Source: Streptomyces sp. NRRL B-1347
GTDB lineage: Bacteria > Actinomycetota > Actinomycetes > Streptomycetales > Streptomycetaceae
Length of the DNA stretch: 64,000 bases
Assembly: GCF_000720325.1 (NCBI RefSeq)
Contig: NZ_JOJM01000015.1
Coordinates: 71,433 to 135,432 of the forward strand
Direction: 5' to 3'
Within the stretch, counting starts at the first letter, position 1, and every line of letters begins with the position of its first letter. Both the position numbers and the translations under genes were made by a program. Below are positions 55,060 to 63,433 of the stretch, one piece after another. Under the pieces are notes generated by a model. That model saw only the letters and a list, made by a program, of their open reading frames with translations. It made no database searches and was not told the origin of the DNA.

Positions 55060-56649
55060 CTACCTCCCGCGCACGATCTCGAAGTGGTCGACGCGCTCGC
55101 CGCTCTCGGCGAGCGCGGAGACCGTCAGCTTCGGATGCGCCCCGGCCGTCACCTCCACCGCGAGGAACGAGAAGCCGGTGTAGCGCACGCGTGACCACTC
55201 CACCGTGTCCGGGTCGGGCAGGCGCAGCTTGGTCCAGTGGAAGGTGAGGACCGACTCCCGGTCCCGCACGTGGCCCTCGTAGCTGTCCTTCACCCCGGCC
55301 GGGAAGCTGTAGAGGTCCTTGCCCGCGCCGCCGGCGGTGACGTACACGATGCCGTCGCGCGTCGGATCGGTCGACGCGCCGACCGGCACGGGCCTGCCGA
55401 CCTCGCCGCCCTTGACGGCGTCGGTCCGCTCGTACACGTGGTTGTGGCCGTTGATCACCAGGTCCACCTGGTGCTTGGCGAACAGCGGCACCCACGCGTC
55501 GCGCACCCCGCCGTCGGAGCCGTGCGTCGCCGTCGAGTACGCGCAGTGGTGGAAGAAGACGACGACGAAGTCGACGTCGTCGTCCGCGCGCAACTCGCCC
55601 AGGCGCCGGTCGAGCCACGCGGTCTGCTTGCCGTCCGTGTAGCCCTTGTTGGCGGGGATCTCGTACGACACGTCGTTGGCGTCGAGCGCCACGACGCCGA
55701 CGTTGCCGTAGCGGAACGAGTAGACGCCGGGCGCGCCCTTCGGGTCGAAGCCGTTCTCCGGCAGCGACCAGCGGGCCGACTGGCCGCCGTAGCCGTTCGG
55801 CGAGTACCAGGCCTCCATGTCGTGGTTGCCGGTCGTCACCATCCACGGCACCGACTTCGCCACCGACTCCGTCTGCGCGAGGAACGTGTCCCACACGCGG
55901 GCGTCGTACTTGTCCGTGTCCTTGCCGTGCCCGGTGGTGTCCGCGTAGCAGATGTCGCCCGCGTGCAGATGGAACGACGGGTTCTGTCCCAGGATCAACT
56001 GGTCGTTGGCGAGCGCGTGATAGCTCACGCCCTGGTCGCCGAAGGCCGTGAAGACGAACTTCTCCGGCCGGGCAGGGGCGGTGCGGAACGTGCCGAGCGT
56101 GCCCGCGCGCTCGGGCGACGCCGGGTCGAAGCCGTCGTGACCGACGCCGTAGTAGTACGTCGTGCCCGGCTCCAGGCCGTCCAGGGCCGCGTGCAGGTAG
56201 TACTGCTCGACTTCGGGGAGCTTGCGGGAGAGCGAGGGCGTGCGCAGGTCCCGCACCTCCGCCTCGACCTTCCGGTCCAGCTCCCAGGGCTTGAGGCCCA
56301 CGCGCAGGTACGGGGACCGCACCGCGAGCGGCACCTGCCAGGAGACGCGCAGCTGCGTCCGCGGGTCGGCGCCGAAGGCCAGATGGCGGCCGAAGGGCGC
56401 GACGAGACGGCCGTCCACCTCCACCGGCGCGGGCGGCGACGCGAGCGGGTGCGCCGCCGTCGGACGCTCGGCGTACGCGCTGCCCGAACTGCCGGCGAGC
56501 AGACCAAGGCCGCCCGCCACGCCCGCGCTCGCGAAGGAACCGGCGAGCACCCTGCGCCGGGAGAGCCGCCCGCGCAGGTACTCGTGCTGCTCGGCCATCG
56601 TCATCTGCTGGGCGAGCCGCTCGGGAATGCCGACGTTGGGGGTGTCCAT
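55060..56649 (-). CDS. Purple acid phosphatase-family metallophosphoesterase, Tat-exported
   Basis: A 529-residue exported enzyme. ATG 56649 gives a Tat signal (LSRRRVLAGSFASAGVAGGL, about residues 29-50). A fibronectin-like N-terminal domain (about 70-200) precedes the metallophosphoesterase domain, in which all five purple acid phosphatase motifs are present: FGDQG, GDICYA, GNHD, VFFHH and GHNHVYER. These hold the two-metal centre that hydrolyses phosphate esters. The gene is divergent from leuB. Phosphate scavenging is the likely role; no PHO box was identified. Upstream open frame to 56919 is not supported. Confidence 0.9.
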   Translation of the reverse strand: MDTPNVGIPERLAQQMTMAEQHEYLRGRLSRRRVLAGSFASAGVAGGLGLLAGSSGSAYAERPTAAHPLASPPAPVEVDGRLVAPFGRHLAFGADPRTQLRVSWQVPLAVRSPYLRVGLKPWELDRKVEAEVRDLRTPSLSRKLPEVEQYYLHAALDGLEPGTTYYYGVGHDGFDPASPERAGTLGTFRTAPARPEKFVFTAFGDQGVSYHALANDQLILGQNPSFHLHAGDICYADTTGHGKDTDKYDARVWDTFLAQTESVAKSVPWMVTTGNHDMEAWYSPNGYGGQSARWSLPENGFDPKGAPGVYSFRYGNVGVVALDANDVSYEIPANKGYTDGKQTAWLDRRLGELRADDDVDFVVVFFHHCAYSTATHGSDGGVRDAWVPLFAKHQVDLVINGHNHVYERTDAVKGGEVGRPVPVGASTDPTRDGIVYVTAGGAGKDLYSFPAGVKDSYEGHVRDRESVLTFHWTKLRLPDPDTVEWSRVRYTGFSFLAVEVTAGAHPKLTVSALAESGERVDHFEIVRGR

Positions 56650-56800
56650 GACGTGGGAACTTCCCAGGGACGCCCAACTCCCGCCATACGCGCGGGTGAA
56701 GAGAGCGTGTCCGTGTGGTGGCGTACGCGCGGAGGGATCCGAGGTGTCCACATCGCGGACGACCCGTGTCATTGGATGGGACGAACGGTAGGGTGCCGAC

Positions 56801-57841
56801 ATGTCTCGCAGCATCAATCTCGCAGTGATCCCCGGTGATGGGATCGGCCAGGAAGTCGTGGCCCAGGGGCTCAAGGTCCTCAACGCCGTCCTCCCGCAGG
56901 ATGTGAAGCTGGAGACCAAGGAGTACGACTTCGGCGCGCGGCGCTACCACGCCACCGGGGAGACCCTCACCGACGCCGACCTCGCGGAGCTGAAGCAGCA
57001 CGACGCGATCCTGCTCGGCGCCATCGGCGACCCGTCCGTGCCCTCCGGCGTCCTGGAGCGGGGCTTCCTGCTCAAGCTCCGCTTCGCCTTCGACCACCAT
57101 GTGAACCTGCGCCCGAGCAAGCTCCTGCCGGGCGTCGCGACCCCGCTCGCCGGGCAGCCCGAGATCGACTTCGTCGTCGTCCGCGAAGGCACCGAGGGCC
57201 CCTACACGGGCAACGGCGGCACCATCCGCAAGGGCACCGAGCACGAGGTCGCCACCGAGGTGTCCGTCAACACCGCCTTCGGCGTGGAGCGCGTGGTGCG
57301 CGACGCCTTCGCCCGCGCCCAGGCGCGCCCGCGCAAGAAGCTGACGCTGGTCCACAAGAACAACGTCCTCGCCTTCGCGGGGCACCTCTGGACCAACGTC
57401 TTCAACGCGGTGGCCAAGGAGTTCCCCGACGTCACCACGGACTACATCCACGTGGACGCGGCGACGATCTACCTCGTCACGGACCCGGGCCGCTTCGACG
57501 TGATCGTCACCGACAACCTCTTCGGCGACATCATCACCGACCTCGCCGCGGCCGTCTCCGGCGGCATCGGCGTCGCCGCCTCCGGCAACATCAACCCCGC
57601 CCGTACGTTCCCCTCGATGTTCGAGCCGGTGCACGGCTCGGCGCCCGACATCGCGGGCCAGGGCAAGGCCGACCCCAGCGCCACCGTGCTCTCCGTCGCC
57701 CTGCTCCTGCGCCACCTCGGGTACGACGCCGAGGCGACCCGCATCGAGGAGGCCGTCTCCGCCGACCTCGGCGCCCGCGGGACCGCCGCTCGCAGCACCG
57801 ACGAGATCGGCGACGCGCTCGCCGTACGGGTAGCGGGCTGA
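56801..57841 (+). CDS. leuB: 3-isopropylmalate dehydrogenase
   Basis: A 346-residue enzyme that oxidatively decarboxylates 3-isopropylmalate in leucine synthesis. It opens [16 protein letters not shown]; catalytic and metal residues lie in [25 protein letters not shown] (metal-binding aspartates) and the cofactor loop [18 protein letters not shown] that specifies NAD. This is the short actinobacterial form. The start ATG 56801 has no strong ribosome site. ilvE follows after a strong hairpin, so the two are probably separate units with a shared physiological role. Confidence 0.96.
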   Translation: MSRSINLAVIPGDGIGQEVVAQGLKVLNAVLPQDVKLETKEYDFGARRYHATGETLTDADLAELKQHDAILLGAIGDPSVPSGVLERGFLLKLRFAFDHHVNLRPSKLLPGVATPLAGQPEIDFVVVREGTEGPYTGNGGTIRKGTEHEVATEVSVNTAFGVERVVRDAFARAQARPRKKLTLVHKNNVLAFAGHLWTNVFNAVAKEFPDVTTDYIHVDAATIYLVTDPGRFDVIVTDNLFGDIITDLAAAVSGGIGVAASGNINPARTFPSMFEPVHGSAPDIAGQGKADPSATVLSVALLLRHLGYDAEATRIEEAVSADLGARGTAARSTDEIGDALAVRVAG

Positions 57842-57875
57842 TCCGTCGGCAGAGCTCCCTGAGTGAGGTCTCCTT

Positions 57876-57911
57876 GAAGCCGCCGGGTCAGCACGCGCAC
57901 CCGGCGGCTTC
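57876..57911 (+). terminator. Hairpin terminator after leuB
   Basis: GAAGCCGCCGGGT (57876-57888) and ACCCGGCGGCTTC (57899-57911) form a perfect 13-bp stem with a ten-base loop, 35 bp after the leuB stop. Confidence 0.85.
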
Positions 57912-57990
57912 TCGTATGCGGTCACCGGGTGTCACCATCGGATCCCAGGGGCCGCAGATCCCACCGTTTCGTCCACGGCATCCCACGAGC

Positions 57991-57996
57991 GATAAT
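57991..57996 (+). promoter_or_regulatory. Likely ilvE -10 element
   Basis: GATAAT is the best -10 match between leuB and ilvE; TTCGTC 17 bp upstream is a weak -35. The resulting leader of about 100 nt contains a CCGTACG/CGTACGG inverted repeat and a short MRVRPE reading frame of doubtful meaning. Confidence 0.5.
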
Positions 57997-58106
57997 CGGA
58001 CGTGGGGCCGCGAAGCGGCGCACACCCGTACGCCGTGAGCACCATGCGCGTACGGCCTGAGTGAGCGCGGTCCGTCACACACGAAACCGGTGAAGGACAC
58101 GCAACC

Positions 58107-59213
58107 ATGACGACGCCCACGATCGAGCTGAAGCCCTCCTCGACCCCGGCCCAGGCCGCGGAGCGCGAGGCGGTCCTCGCCAACCCCGGGTTCGGCCGCC
58201 ACTTCACCGACCACATGGTGACGATCCGCTGGACCGAGGGCCGCGGCTGGCACGACGGCCAGCTCGTGCCCTACGGCCCCCTCTCGCTCGACCCGGCGAC
58301 GAACGTCCTGCACTACGCGCAGGAGATCTTCGAGGGCATGAAGGCCTACCGCCAGCCCGACGGCTCGGTCGCGCTGTTCCGGCCCGAGGCCAACGCCCGC
58401 CGCTTCCAGTCCTCCGCGCGCCGCCTCGCCATGCCCGAGCTGCCGGTCGAGACCTTCATCGAGGCCTGTGACGCGCTGGTGCGCCAGGACATCGCGTGGG
58501 TGCCGGGCCACGGCGGCGAGGAGTCCCTCTACCTGCGCCCCTTCATGATCGCGACCGAGGCGAGCCTCGGTGTGAAGCCCGCGAACGAGTACCTCTTCGT
58601 GGTCATCGCGTCGCCTGCGGGCGCCTACTTCCCCGGCGGCGTCAAGCCCGTCTCCATCTGGCTCTCCGAGGACCGCGTGCGCGCCGTCCCCGGCGGCATG
58701 GGCGACGCCAAGACCGGCGGCAACTACGCCGCGTCGCTGCTCGCGCAGGCCGAGGCCGCGCAGAAGGGCTGCGACCAGGTCGCCTACCTCGACGCCGTCG
58801 AGCACAAGTGGGTCGAGGAACTGGGCGGCATGAACCTGTACTTCGTGTACGGGTCCGCGTCCCAGGAGAAGCCGGTGATCGTGACCCCGTCCCTCTCCGG
58901 CTCCATCCTGGAGGGCATCACCCGTGACTCCCTCCTGACCGTCGCCCGCGACCTCGGCTACGAGTCCAAGGAGGCCCGCGTCTCCATCGACCAGTGGCAG
59001 GCCGACACGGAGAACGGCACGCTCACGGAGGTCTTCGCCTGCGGCACGGCCGCCGTGATCACGCCCGTCGGCACCGTCAAGGCGCAGCGCGGCGAGTGGA
59101 CGCAGAGCGAAGGGCGGCCCGGCGAGGTCACCATGAAGCTCCGCGAGGCGCTGCTCGACATCCAGCGCGGCGTGCGCGAGGACCAGCACGGCTGGATGCA
59201 TCGCCTGGGCTGA
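58107..59213 (+). CDS. ilvE: Branched-chain amino acid aminotransferase
   Basis: A 368-residue PLP enzyme that performs the last step of leucine, isoleucine and valine synthesis and the first step of their breakdown, which also supplies branched primers for fatty acids and polyketides. It belongs to the class II (fold IV) long form: [57 protein letters not shown] and the PLP lysine in [20 protein letters not shown]; the phosphate-binding [13 protein letters not shown] is near the end. ATG 58107 follows GAAGGA. A perfect 20-bp hairpin follows. Confidence 0.96.
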   Translation: MTTPTIELKPSSTPAQAAEREAVLANPGFGRHFTDHMVTIRWTEGRGWHDGQLVPYGPLSLDPATNVLHYAQEIFEGMKAYRQPDGSVALFRPEANARRFQSSARRLAMPELPVETFIEACDALVRQDIAWVPGHGGEESLYLRPFMIATEASLGVKPANEYLFVVIASPAGAYFPGGVKPVSIWLSEDRVRAVPGGMGDAKTGGNYAASLLAQAEAAQKGCDQVAYLDAVEHKWVEELGGMNLYFVYGSASQEKPVIVTPSLSGSILEGITRDSLLTVARDLGYESKEARVSIDQWQADTENGTLTEVFACGTAAVITPVGTVKAQRGEWTQSEGRPGEVTMKLREALLDIQRGVREDQHGWMHRLG

Positions 59214-59240
59214 GCCCCCCCGTCCGACCACCGTCCGTCC

Positions 59241-59283
59241 GCGAAGGCCGGGCCCGGCAGCCGCTGCCGGGCCCGGCCTTCGC
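59241..59283. terminator. Bidirectional 20-bp hairpin between ilvE and TetR gene
   Basis: GCGAAGGCCGGGCCCGGCAG (59241-59260) pairs perfectly with its complement at 59264-59283 through a CCG loop. It sits between convergent genes and can terminate both. Confidence 0.92.
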
Positions 59284-59288
59284 GCGTC

Positions 59289-59951
59289 CTAGTCCGCCTT
59301 GGCGTGCGCGGTGAGGGCCAGGCTCTCGGGCAGGGCCGCGCAGGCGCGGCGGAAGGCGGCGGCGAGGCCGGCGCGGGTGGCGGTGCCCGGGTCCGCCGTC
59401 CAGGTTTCGAGGCCGCGGTGCCAGGCGGCCACGAGCAGGTCGACGGCCAGGTGCGCGCGGAGCCGGTCCGGGTCGTGCGGGGCGCCGCCGAGGTCGAAGC
59501 GGCGTACGACGACGTCCAGGGCGGCCCGCCCGGTGCGGTCGCAGAAGGCGAGGCCGTGCGCGTCCATCGACGGCTGCTGCGCGGCGAGGCGACGGCTGAG
59601 CAGCACGCGGTGCGCCCACTCCGCGCCGGGCATCCGGTCGAGGGCGGCGAGCAGGGCGTCGCGGAGGAGATCGCTCAGCGGGCCGCCGTCGGGCCGCACC
59701 TCGGCCAGCTCGTCGAGGAACGTCGTCCACAGGTCCTGGAGCGGCGCCATCGCCACGTCTTCCTTGCTGGTGAAGGTGCGGAAGAAGGTCCGCTTGGACA
59801 CCTCGACGGCGTCGCACAGCTCGTCGAGCGTGACGCGGTCGAAGCCGCGCTCCGTGAACAGCTCCAGGGCCGTGTCGACGAGCGCCTGCCGGGTGCGGAG
59901 CTTCTTGCGCTCGCGCAGGGAGAGGGGAGCGGCGGCTCGGGCGGTGTCCAT
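59289..59951 (-). CDS. TetR-family transcriptional regulator
   Basis: A 220-residue repressor-type protein. The DNA-binding domain is at residues about 12-60 (RERKKLRTRQALVDTALELF, ERGFDRVTLDELCDAVEVSKRTFFRTF), and the C-terminal ligand domain shows no cofactor motif. It is divergent from an NADP-dependent oxidoreductase, and a perfect inverted repeat lies between them. Regulation of the oxidoreductase and of itself is the obvious inference; the ligand is unknown. Confidence 0.9.
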   Translation of the reverse strand: MDTARAAAPLSLRERKKLRTRQALVDTALELFTERGFDRVTLDELCDAVEVSKRTFFRTFTSKEDVAMAPLQDLWTTFLDELAEVRPDGGPLSDLLRDALLAALDRMPGAEWAHRVLLSRRLAAQQPSMDAHGLAFCDRTGRAALDVVVRRFDLGGAPHDPDRLRAHLAVDLLVAAWHRGLETWTADPGTATRAGLAAAFRRACAALPESLALTAHAKAD

Positions 59952-59993
59952 GAAGGGAGTGTAGTCGGGTAGCCAATGCCTCTTGATGGCTTA

Positions 59994-60008
59994 TGCCACT
60001 CAGTGGCA
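59994..60008. promoter_or_regulatory. Candidate TetR operator
   Basis: TGCCACT-c-AGTGGCA is a perfect palindrome with a single central base, in the divergent TetR/oxidoreductase region. Related half-sites (GCCAATGCC, TGGCTTATGCC) stand just before it. Confidence 0.6.
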
Positions 60009-60074
60009 CTATGGCGACGCCGTGCTGCTCGACGCGCACGGATCCCATGACTCCGCCCTGAAAGAGGTGCCTTC

Positions 60075-61007
60075 GTGCGCGCTCTGCTCGTCGACCCTTC
60101 CGCCCCGGCCGGTCTGCGCCTCGGTACCGCGCCCGACCCCGAGCCCGCCCCCCACCAGGCCCTGGTCCGCGTGACCGCGACCTCCCTGAACCACGGCGAG
60201 GTCACCCTGCTCGTGCCGGGCGCGCAGCCGGGCGCCGTGCTCGGCTGGGACGCGGCCGGGTACGTGGAGCGGGCGGCCGCCGACGGCTCGGGCCCCGCGG
60301 CGGGCACGCCGGTGGTGACGCTCGGGGAGTCCGGGGGATGGGCCGAACTCCGGGCGGTGGACACCGAGTTGCTCGGCGCCGTGCCCGAAGGCGCCGACCT
60401 CGGTGTCATCAGTACGGTGCCCGTCGCCGGAGCCAGCGCGCTGCGGGCCCTGCACCGGATCGGGCCGATCCTCGGGCGGCGCGTCCTGGTCACCGGGGCG
60501 ACGGGCGGCGTCGGGCGGTACGCGGTGCAGCTCGCCCGGCAGGGCGGGGCGCACGTCGTGGCCACGACCGGGGACCCGGAAGCGCACGGGGAGCGGCTGC
60601 GGGAGCTCGGCGCGCACGAGGTCCTCGCGGACCCCGCCGACGTGGGGGAGGCCGTGGACGGGGTGGTGGACCTGGTCGGCGGGCGGCAGCTCGTCGCCGC
60701 GTACGAGAAGCTGGCGGCCGGGGGGACGCTGGTGGCCGTGGGGCACGCGGGCGGTGACGACGAGCACTTCGCGCACGGCGTCCTCTACGGCGACCTGGGG
60801 CGGCACGACCGGTCGGTCGTGAGCTTCTTCCTGCTCGGCGGGGGCGCCCCGCTGGGCCGTGACCTGGCGTGGCTGGCCGGGCGGGTCGCCTCCGGCGGGC
60901 TCGACGCCGGGGTGGCGTGGCGGGGCCCCTGGACCGAGGCGGCCGCGGCGGCGGGGGCGCTGAGCGAGCGGCGCCTGCACGGCAAGGCGGTCCTGGACCT
61001 GGCGTAA
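60075..61007 (+). CDS. NADP-dependent zinc-free oxidoreductase (quinone reductase type)
   Basis: A 310-residue MDR-family enzyme. The GroES-like domain contains [14 protein letters not shown] and GWDAAGYV; the nucleotide site is [20 protein letters not shown]. The catalytic zinc cysteines are absent. GTG 60075 follows GAAAGAGG. The gene is probably controlled by the divergent TetR protein through the palindrome at 59994. It is the third zinc-free reductase of this superfamily in the window. The substrate is unknown. Confidence 0.88.
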   Translation: MRALLVDPSAPAGLRLGTAPDPEPAPHQALVRVTATSLNHGEVTLLVPGAQPGAVLGWDAAGYVERAAADGSGPAAGTPVVTLGESGGWAELRAVDTELLGAVPEGADLGVISTVPVAGASALRALHRIGPILGRRVLVTGATGGVGRYAVQLARQGGAHVVATTGDPEAHGERLRELGAHEVLADPADVGEAVDGVVDLVGGRQLVAAYEKLAAGGTLVAVGHAGGDDEHFAHGVLYGDLGRHDRSVVSFFLLGGGAPLGRDLAWLAGRVASGGLDAGVAWRGPWTEAAAAAGALSERRLHGKAVLDLA

Positions 61008-61017
61008 GCCCGGGTGT

Positions 61018-62535
61018 TCAGGCCCGTCCGGCGTTCGAGGACGAGGGCGGGGACGAGGCGTTCGAGGGCGAGGGCGAGGGCGAGGGCGAGGGCGAGGGCG
61101 AGGCCGCAGGCCGGTCGGCGGGGGCGTCAGGGGGCGGAGTCCCCTCGGCTCGGGGCGGGGGGGGCCCGGGGTGCGCCGCGTAAGCGGCGCCGCCCACCAC
61201 CCCCGACAGCAGGAAGCTCACGTCCACCCCGCCCGTGAGGCCCAGCAGCGGCCCCTCGTAGGAGGGGAGGGACACCGAGAGCAGGCCCACCGCCGCGCCC
61301 AGCGCCCACGCGCCCGTGGCCCACGGGTTCCAGCCGCCCCGGAACCAGTAGATCCCGCCCCGCGCGCGGCGGTTGAAGACCTGGAGGGCGTCCGCGTCGT
61401 ACGCGCCCCGGCAGCGCGCGAAGCCGATGAGCGTGATGACGGCCCAGGGCGTGCCGATGGCCGTGAGCAGCAGCACGAAGGACGTCATCGCGTCCTGCGC
61501 GGCCCAGGCGAAGTGCCCGGCGAACACGCACCCCGTGGCGACGGCCGCCACGGCGCAGGTGGCCCGCGCCCGCGACGCCCGCGGCACGATCGCGTCCAGG
61601 TCGAGCCCCATCGAGTACAGCATCAGGCCCGCGTTGCCGACGGACCCGGCGGACGCGGCGAGCAGCAGCGGCACCAGGTACCAGCCGGGTGCCGCCGCGA
61701 CCAGCGGCCCGGCGTAGTCGAGCGCCGCCTTCGCCGCGTACGCCGTGAACGTGCCGAAGAGCTGCGGGACCAGGAGCCCCGCGACCAGGCCCAGACAGGT
61801 CGCCCGCAGGACCGGTCCCGAGGCGTGCCGGGCGGGGGACACGTACCGGGTGTAGTCGCCGAGCAGGGTGATGAAGGCGATGGGTCCGGACAGGCCCGCG
61901 GCCACCAGGGCGAGCGTCCAGGTCGGCCAGAAGGAGCCGAGGGCGTAGCCGCCCGCTCCGGGCAGCGCGGCCGTGGTGAAGTCGGGCGCGTACGCCGCGA
62001 CGCCGAGGGCCAGGAGCGCCGTCATGGCGAAGGCGAGCACGCGGGACAGGCGCAGCAGCACCCGGTAGCCGTACACCGCACCGGCCACCGTGGCCGCCGC
62101 GAGCAGCGTGTAGACGACGGCGTAGGTGAACCCGCCGGTGGGCAGCCCGCACAGCCGGTGCAGGGTGCCCACCATCACGTCGCCGCCGATCCACAGGGTC
62201 AGCGCGGTGTAGCCGAGCGAGAGCAGCAGCCCGACCACCGAGCCGACCAGACGGCCGCGGACGCCGAACTGGGCGCCGGACGACGTGGACAGGTTCGTGC
62301 CGGTGCGCAGCGAGACGAGGGCGAGGGGCGCGGTCAGGGCGGTGCCGACGAGCGTGCCCGCCACCACCGCCGTCACCGACTGCCACCAGCCGAGGCCGAA
62401 CGACACCGGCAGCCAGCCGAAGACGATCACTCCGAGGCAGAGGTTGGAGCCGAGGAGGATCGTGACCACGTCCCGCGGGCCGCTGGTGCGCTCCTCCTCG
62501 GGGATGGTGTCGACTCCGCGCTGTTCGATCGGCAT
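61018..62535 (-). CDS. NCS1-family nucleobase/cytosine permease
   Basis: A 505-residue membrane transporter with 12 predicted helices. The nucleobase:cation symporter-1 hallmarks are LLGSNLCLGVIVFGWLP near the start, GTNLSTSSGAQFGVRG, FITLLGDYTRYVSP and the late YWFRGGWNPWATGAW. The divergent position next to urease genes suggests import of a nitrogen compound whose degradation yields urea, such as a purine derivative or allantoin; this is inference. Residues after about 465 form a disordered tail with a PSPSPSPS run encoded by a (GAGGGC)n array. The last residues (NAGRA) and stop lie in a dispersed-repeat half copy. Confidence 0.88.
   Translation of the reverse strand: MPIEQRGVDTIPEEERTSGPRDVVTILLGSNLCLGVIVFGWLPVSFGLGWWQSVTAVVAGTLVGTALTAPLALVSLRTGTNLSTSSGAQFGVRGRLVGSVVGLLLSLGYTALTLWIGGDVMVGTLHRLCGLPTGGFTYAVVYTLLAAATVAGAVYGYRVLLRLSRVLAFAMTALLALGVAAYAPDFTTAALPGAGGYALGSFWPTWTLALVAAGLSGPIAFITLLGDYTRYVSPARHASGPVLRATCLGLVAGLLVPQLFGTFTAYAAKAALDYAGPLVAAAPGWYLVPLLLAASAGSVGNAGLMLYSMGLDLDAIVPRASRARATCAVAAVATGCVFAGHFAWAAQDAMTSFVLLLTAIGTPWAVITLIGFARCRGAYDADALQVFNRRARGGIYWFRGGWNPWATGAWALGAAVGLLSVSLPSYEGPLLGLTGGVDVSFLLSGVVGGAAYAAHPGPPPPRAEGTPPPDAPADRPAASPSPSPSPSPSPSNASSPPSSSNAGRA
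61019..61041 (-). repeat. Half copy of the dispersed repeat at the permease stop
   Basis: CAGGCCCGTCCGGCGTTCG followed by AGGACG is the reverse core. It encodes the permease C-terminus NAGRA and its TGA. Confidence 0.65.
61064..61105. repeat. (GAGGGC)n hexanucleotide array
   Basis: Six perfect tandem GAGGGC units and one GAGGCC lie in the permease gene and encode alternating Ser-Pro in its C-terminal tail. Slippage would change the tail length by dipeptides without breaking the frame. Confidence 0.85.
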
Positions 62536-62598
62536 GAAGGGCCCCTGACGCTGTCGCTCGACGGAAGAAGGAATGGGCGAAGGGTTGGGCGAAGGGCT

Positions 62599-62624
62599 GG
62601 GCGTACGGTGTGGGCGTACGGTGT
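62599..62624. repeat. 13-bp tandem duplication
   Basis: GGGCGTACGGTGT occurs twice back to back in the divergent permease/urease intergenic region. Confidence 0.85.
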
Positions 62625-62628
62625 GTTT

Positions 62629-62725
62629 GAGTGGCGTTCAATGTGGGGTATGCCGCAGCGCGGCGTCAATGGGTGAAGCTTCCGCGTTCTCGAATCTTTG
62701 CTTAGAGTGTCGTTCAAATGTGCGG
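62629..62725. promoter_or_regulatory. Paired direct repeats in permease/urease intergenic region
   Basis: GAGTGGCGTTCAATGTGG (62629-62646) and GAGTGTCGTTCAAATGTG (62705-62722) are near-identical and 76 bp apart, one near each divergent gene. They look like paired sites of one regulator controlling both genes, possibly in response to nitrogen. Confidence 0.5.
62703..62708 (+). promoter_or_regulatory. Possible ureAB -10 element
   Basis: TAGAGT matches the vegetative -10 well and overlaps the second direct repeat; TTCCGC 17 bp upstream is a poor -35, which fits an activator-dependent promoter. Confidence 0.45.
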
Positions 62726-62746
62726 CAGGGATACGAGGTGCCTGGC

Positions 62747-63433
62747 ATGCGACTGACCCCCACCGAACGCGACCGGCTGCTGCTCTTCGGCGCGGCCGAG
62801 CTCGCCCGCGCCCGCAGGGCGCGCGGGCTGCGGCTCAACGTCCCCGAGGCGACCGCGCTCATCGCCGACACCGTGTGCGAGGCGGCGCGCGACGGCTCCC
62901 GGCTCGCCGAGGCCATCGAGCGGGCCCGGTCCGTGCTCGGCCCGGACGACGTGCTCCCGGGCGTCGCGGACGTGGTGACCGAGGTGCACGTGGAGGCCGT
63001 CTTCGACGACGGCTCCCGGCTCGCCGTCGTGTCCCGGCCGATCGGCGGCGACGGCGCGGGCGACCGGGCGCCGGGCGCCCTGCTTCCGGGGCCCGCGCAC
63101 GCGGAGCCCGCCCCCGTCGTCGCCCTGACCGTGCGCAACACCGCCACCGTCCCGGTCTCGGTGACCTCGCACTTCCACTTCTTCGAGGCCAACCCCCGGC
63201 TCGACTTCGACCGGGAGGCCGCGTACGGCATGCGGCTCGCCGTCCCCGCCGGATCCTCCGTGCGCTTCGGTCCGGGGGAGCGCGTCGACGTCGGGCTCGT
63301 GCCGATCGGCGGCGACCGCGTCGCGATCGGCTTCGCCGGTCTGGTCGACGGCGCGCTCGACGCGCCGGGCGCGAAGCAAGAGGCCCTGCGCAGGGCCGCC
63401 GCCTGTGGCTACCTGGGAGCGACCGCACGATGA
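62747..63433 (+). CDS. ureAB: Urease gamma-beta fusion subunit
   Basis: A 228-residue fusion of the two small urease subunits. Residues 1-100 are gamma (MRLTPTERDRLLLFGAAELA, RARRARGLRLNVPEATALIAD); residues about 118-228 are beta (ALTVRNTATVPVSVTSHFHFFEANPRLDFDR, YGMRLAVPAGSSVRFGPGE). ATG 62747 follows GAGGTG at six bases. The linker is longer and more variable than usual. The stop overlaps the ureC start (ATGA). Together with the alpha subunit it would form the nickel enzyme that splits urea to ammonia and carbamate. This divergent urease type coexists with a canonical one in some streptomycetes. Confidence 0.92.
   Translation: MRLTPTERDRLLLFGAAELARARRARGLRLNVPEATALIADTVCEAARDGSRLAEAIERARSVLGPDDVLPGVADVVTEVHVEAVFDDGSRLAVVSRPIGGDGAGDRAPGALLPGPAHAEPAPVVALTVRNTATVPVSVTSHFHFFEANPRLDFDREAAYGMRLAVPAGSSVRFGPGERVDVGLVPIGGDRVAIGFAGLVDGALDAPGAKQEALRRAAACGYLGATAR

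Noticed and set aside
58035..58064. Short reading frame MRVRPE before ilvE as a leader peptide
   Set aside because: Only one branched-chain codon, no ribosome site and no terminator follow, unlike the ilvB leader.
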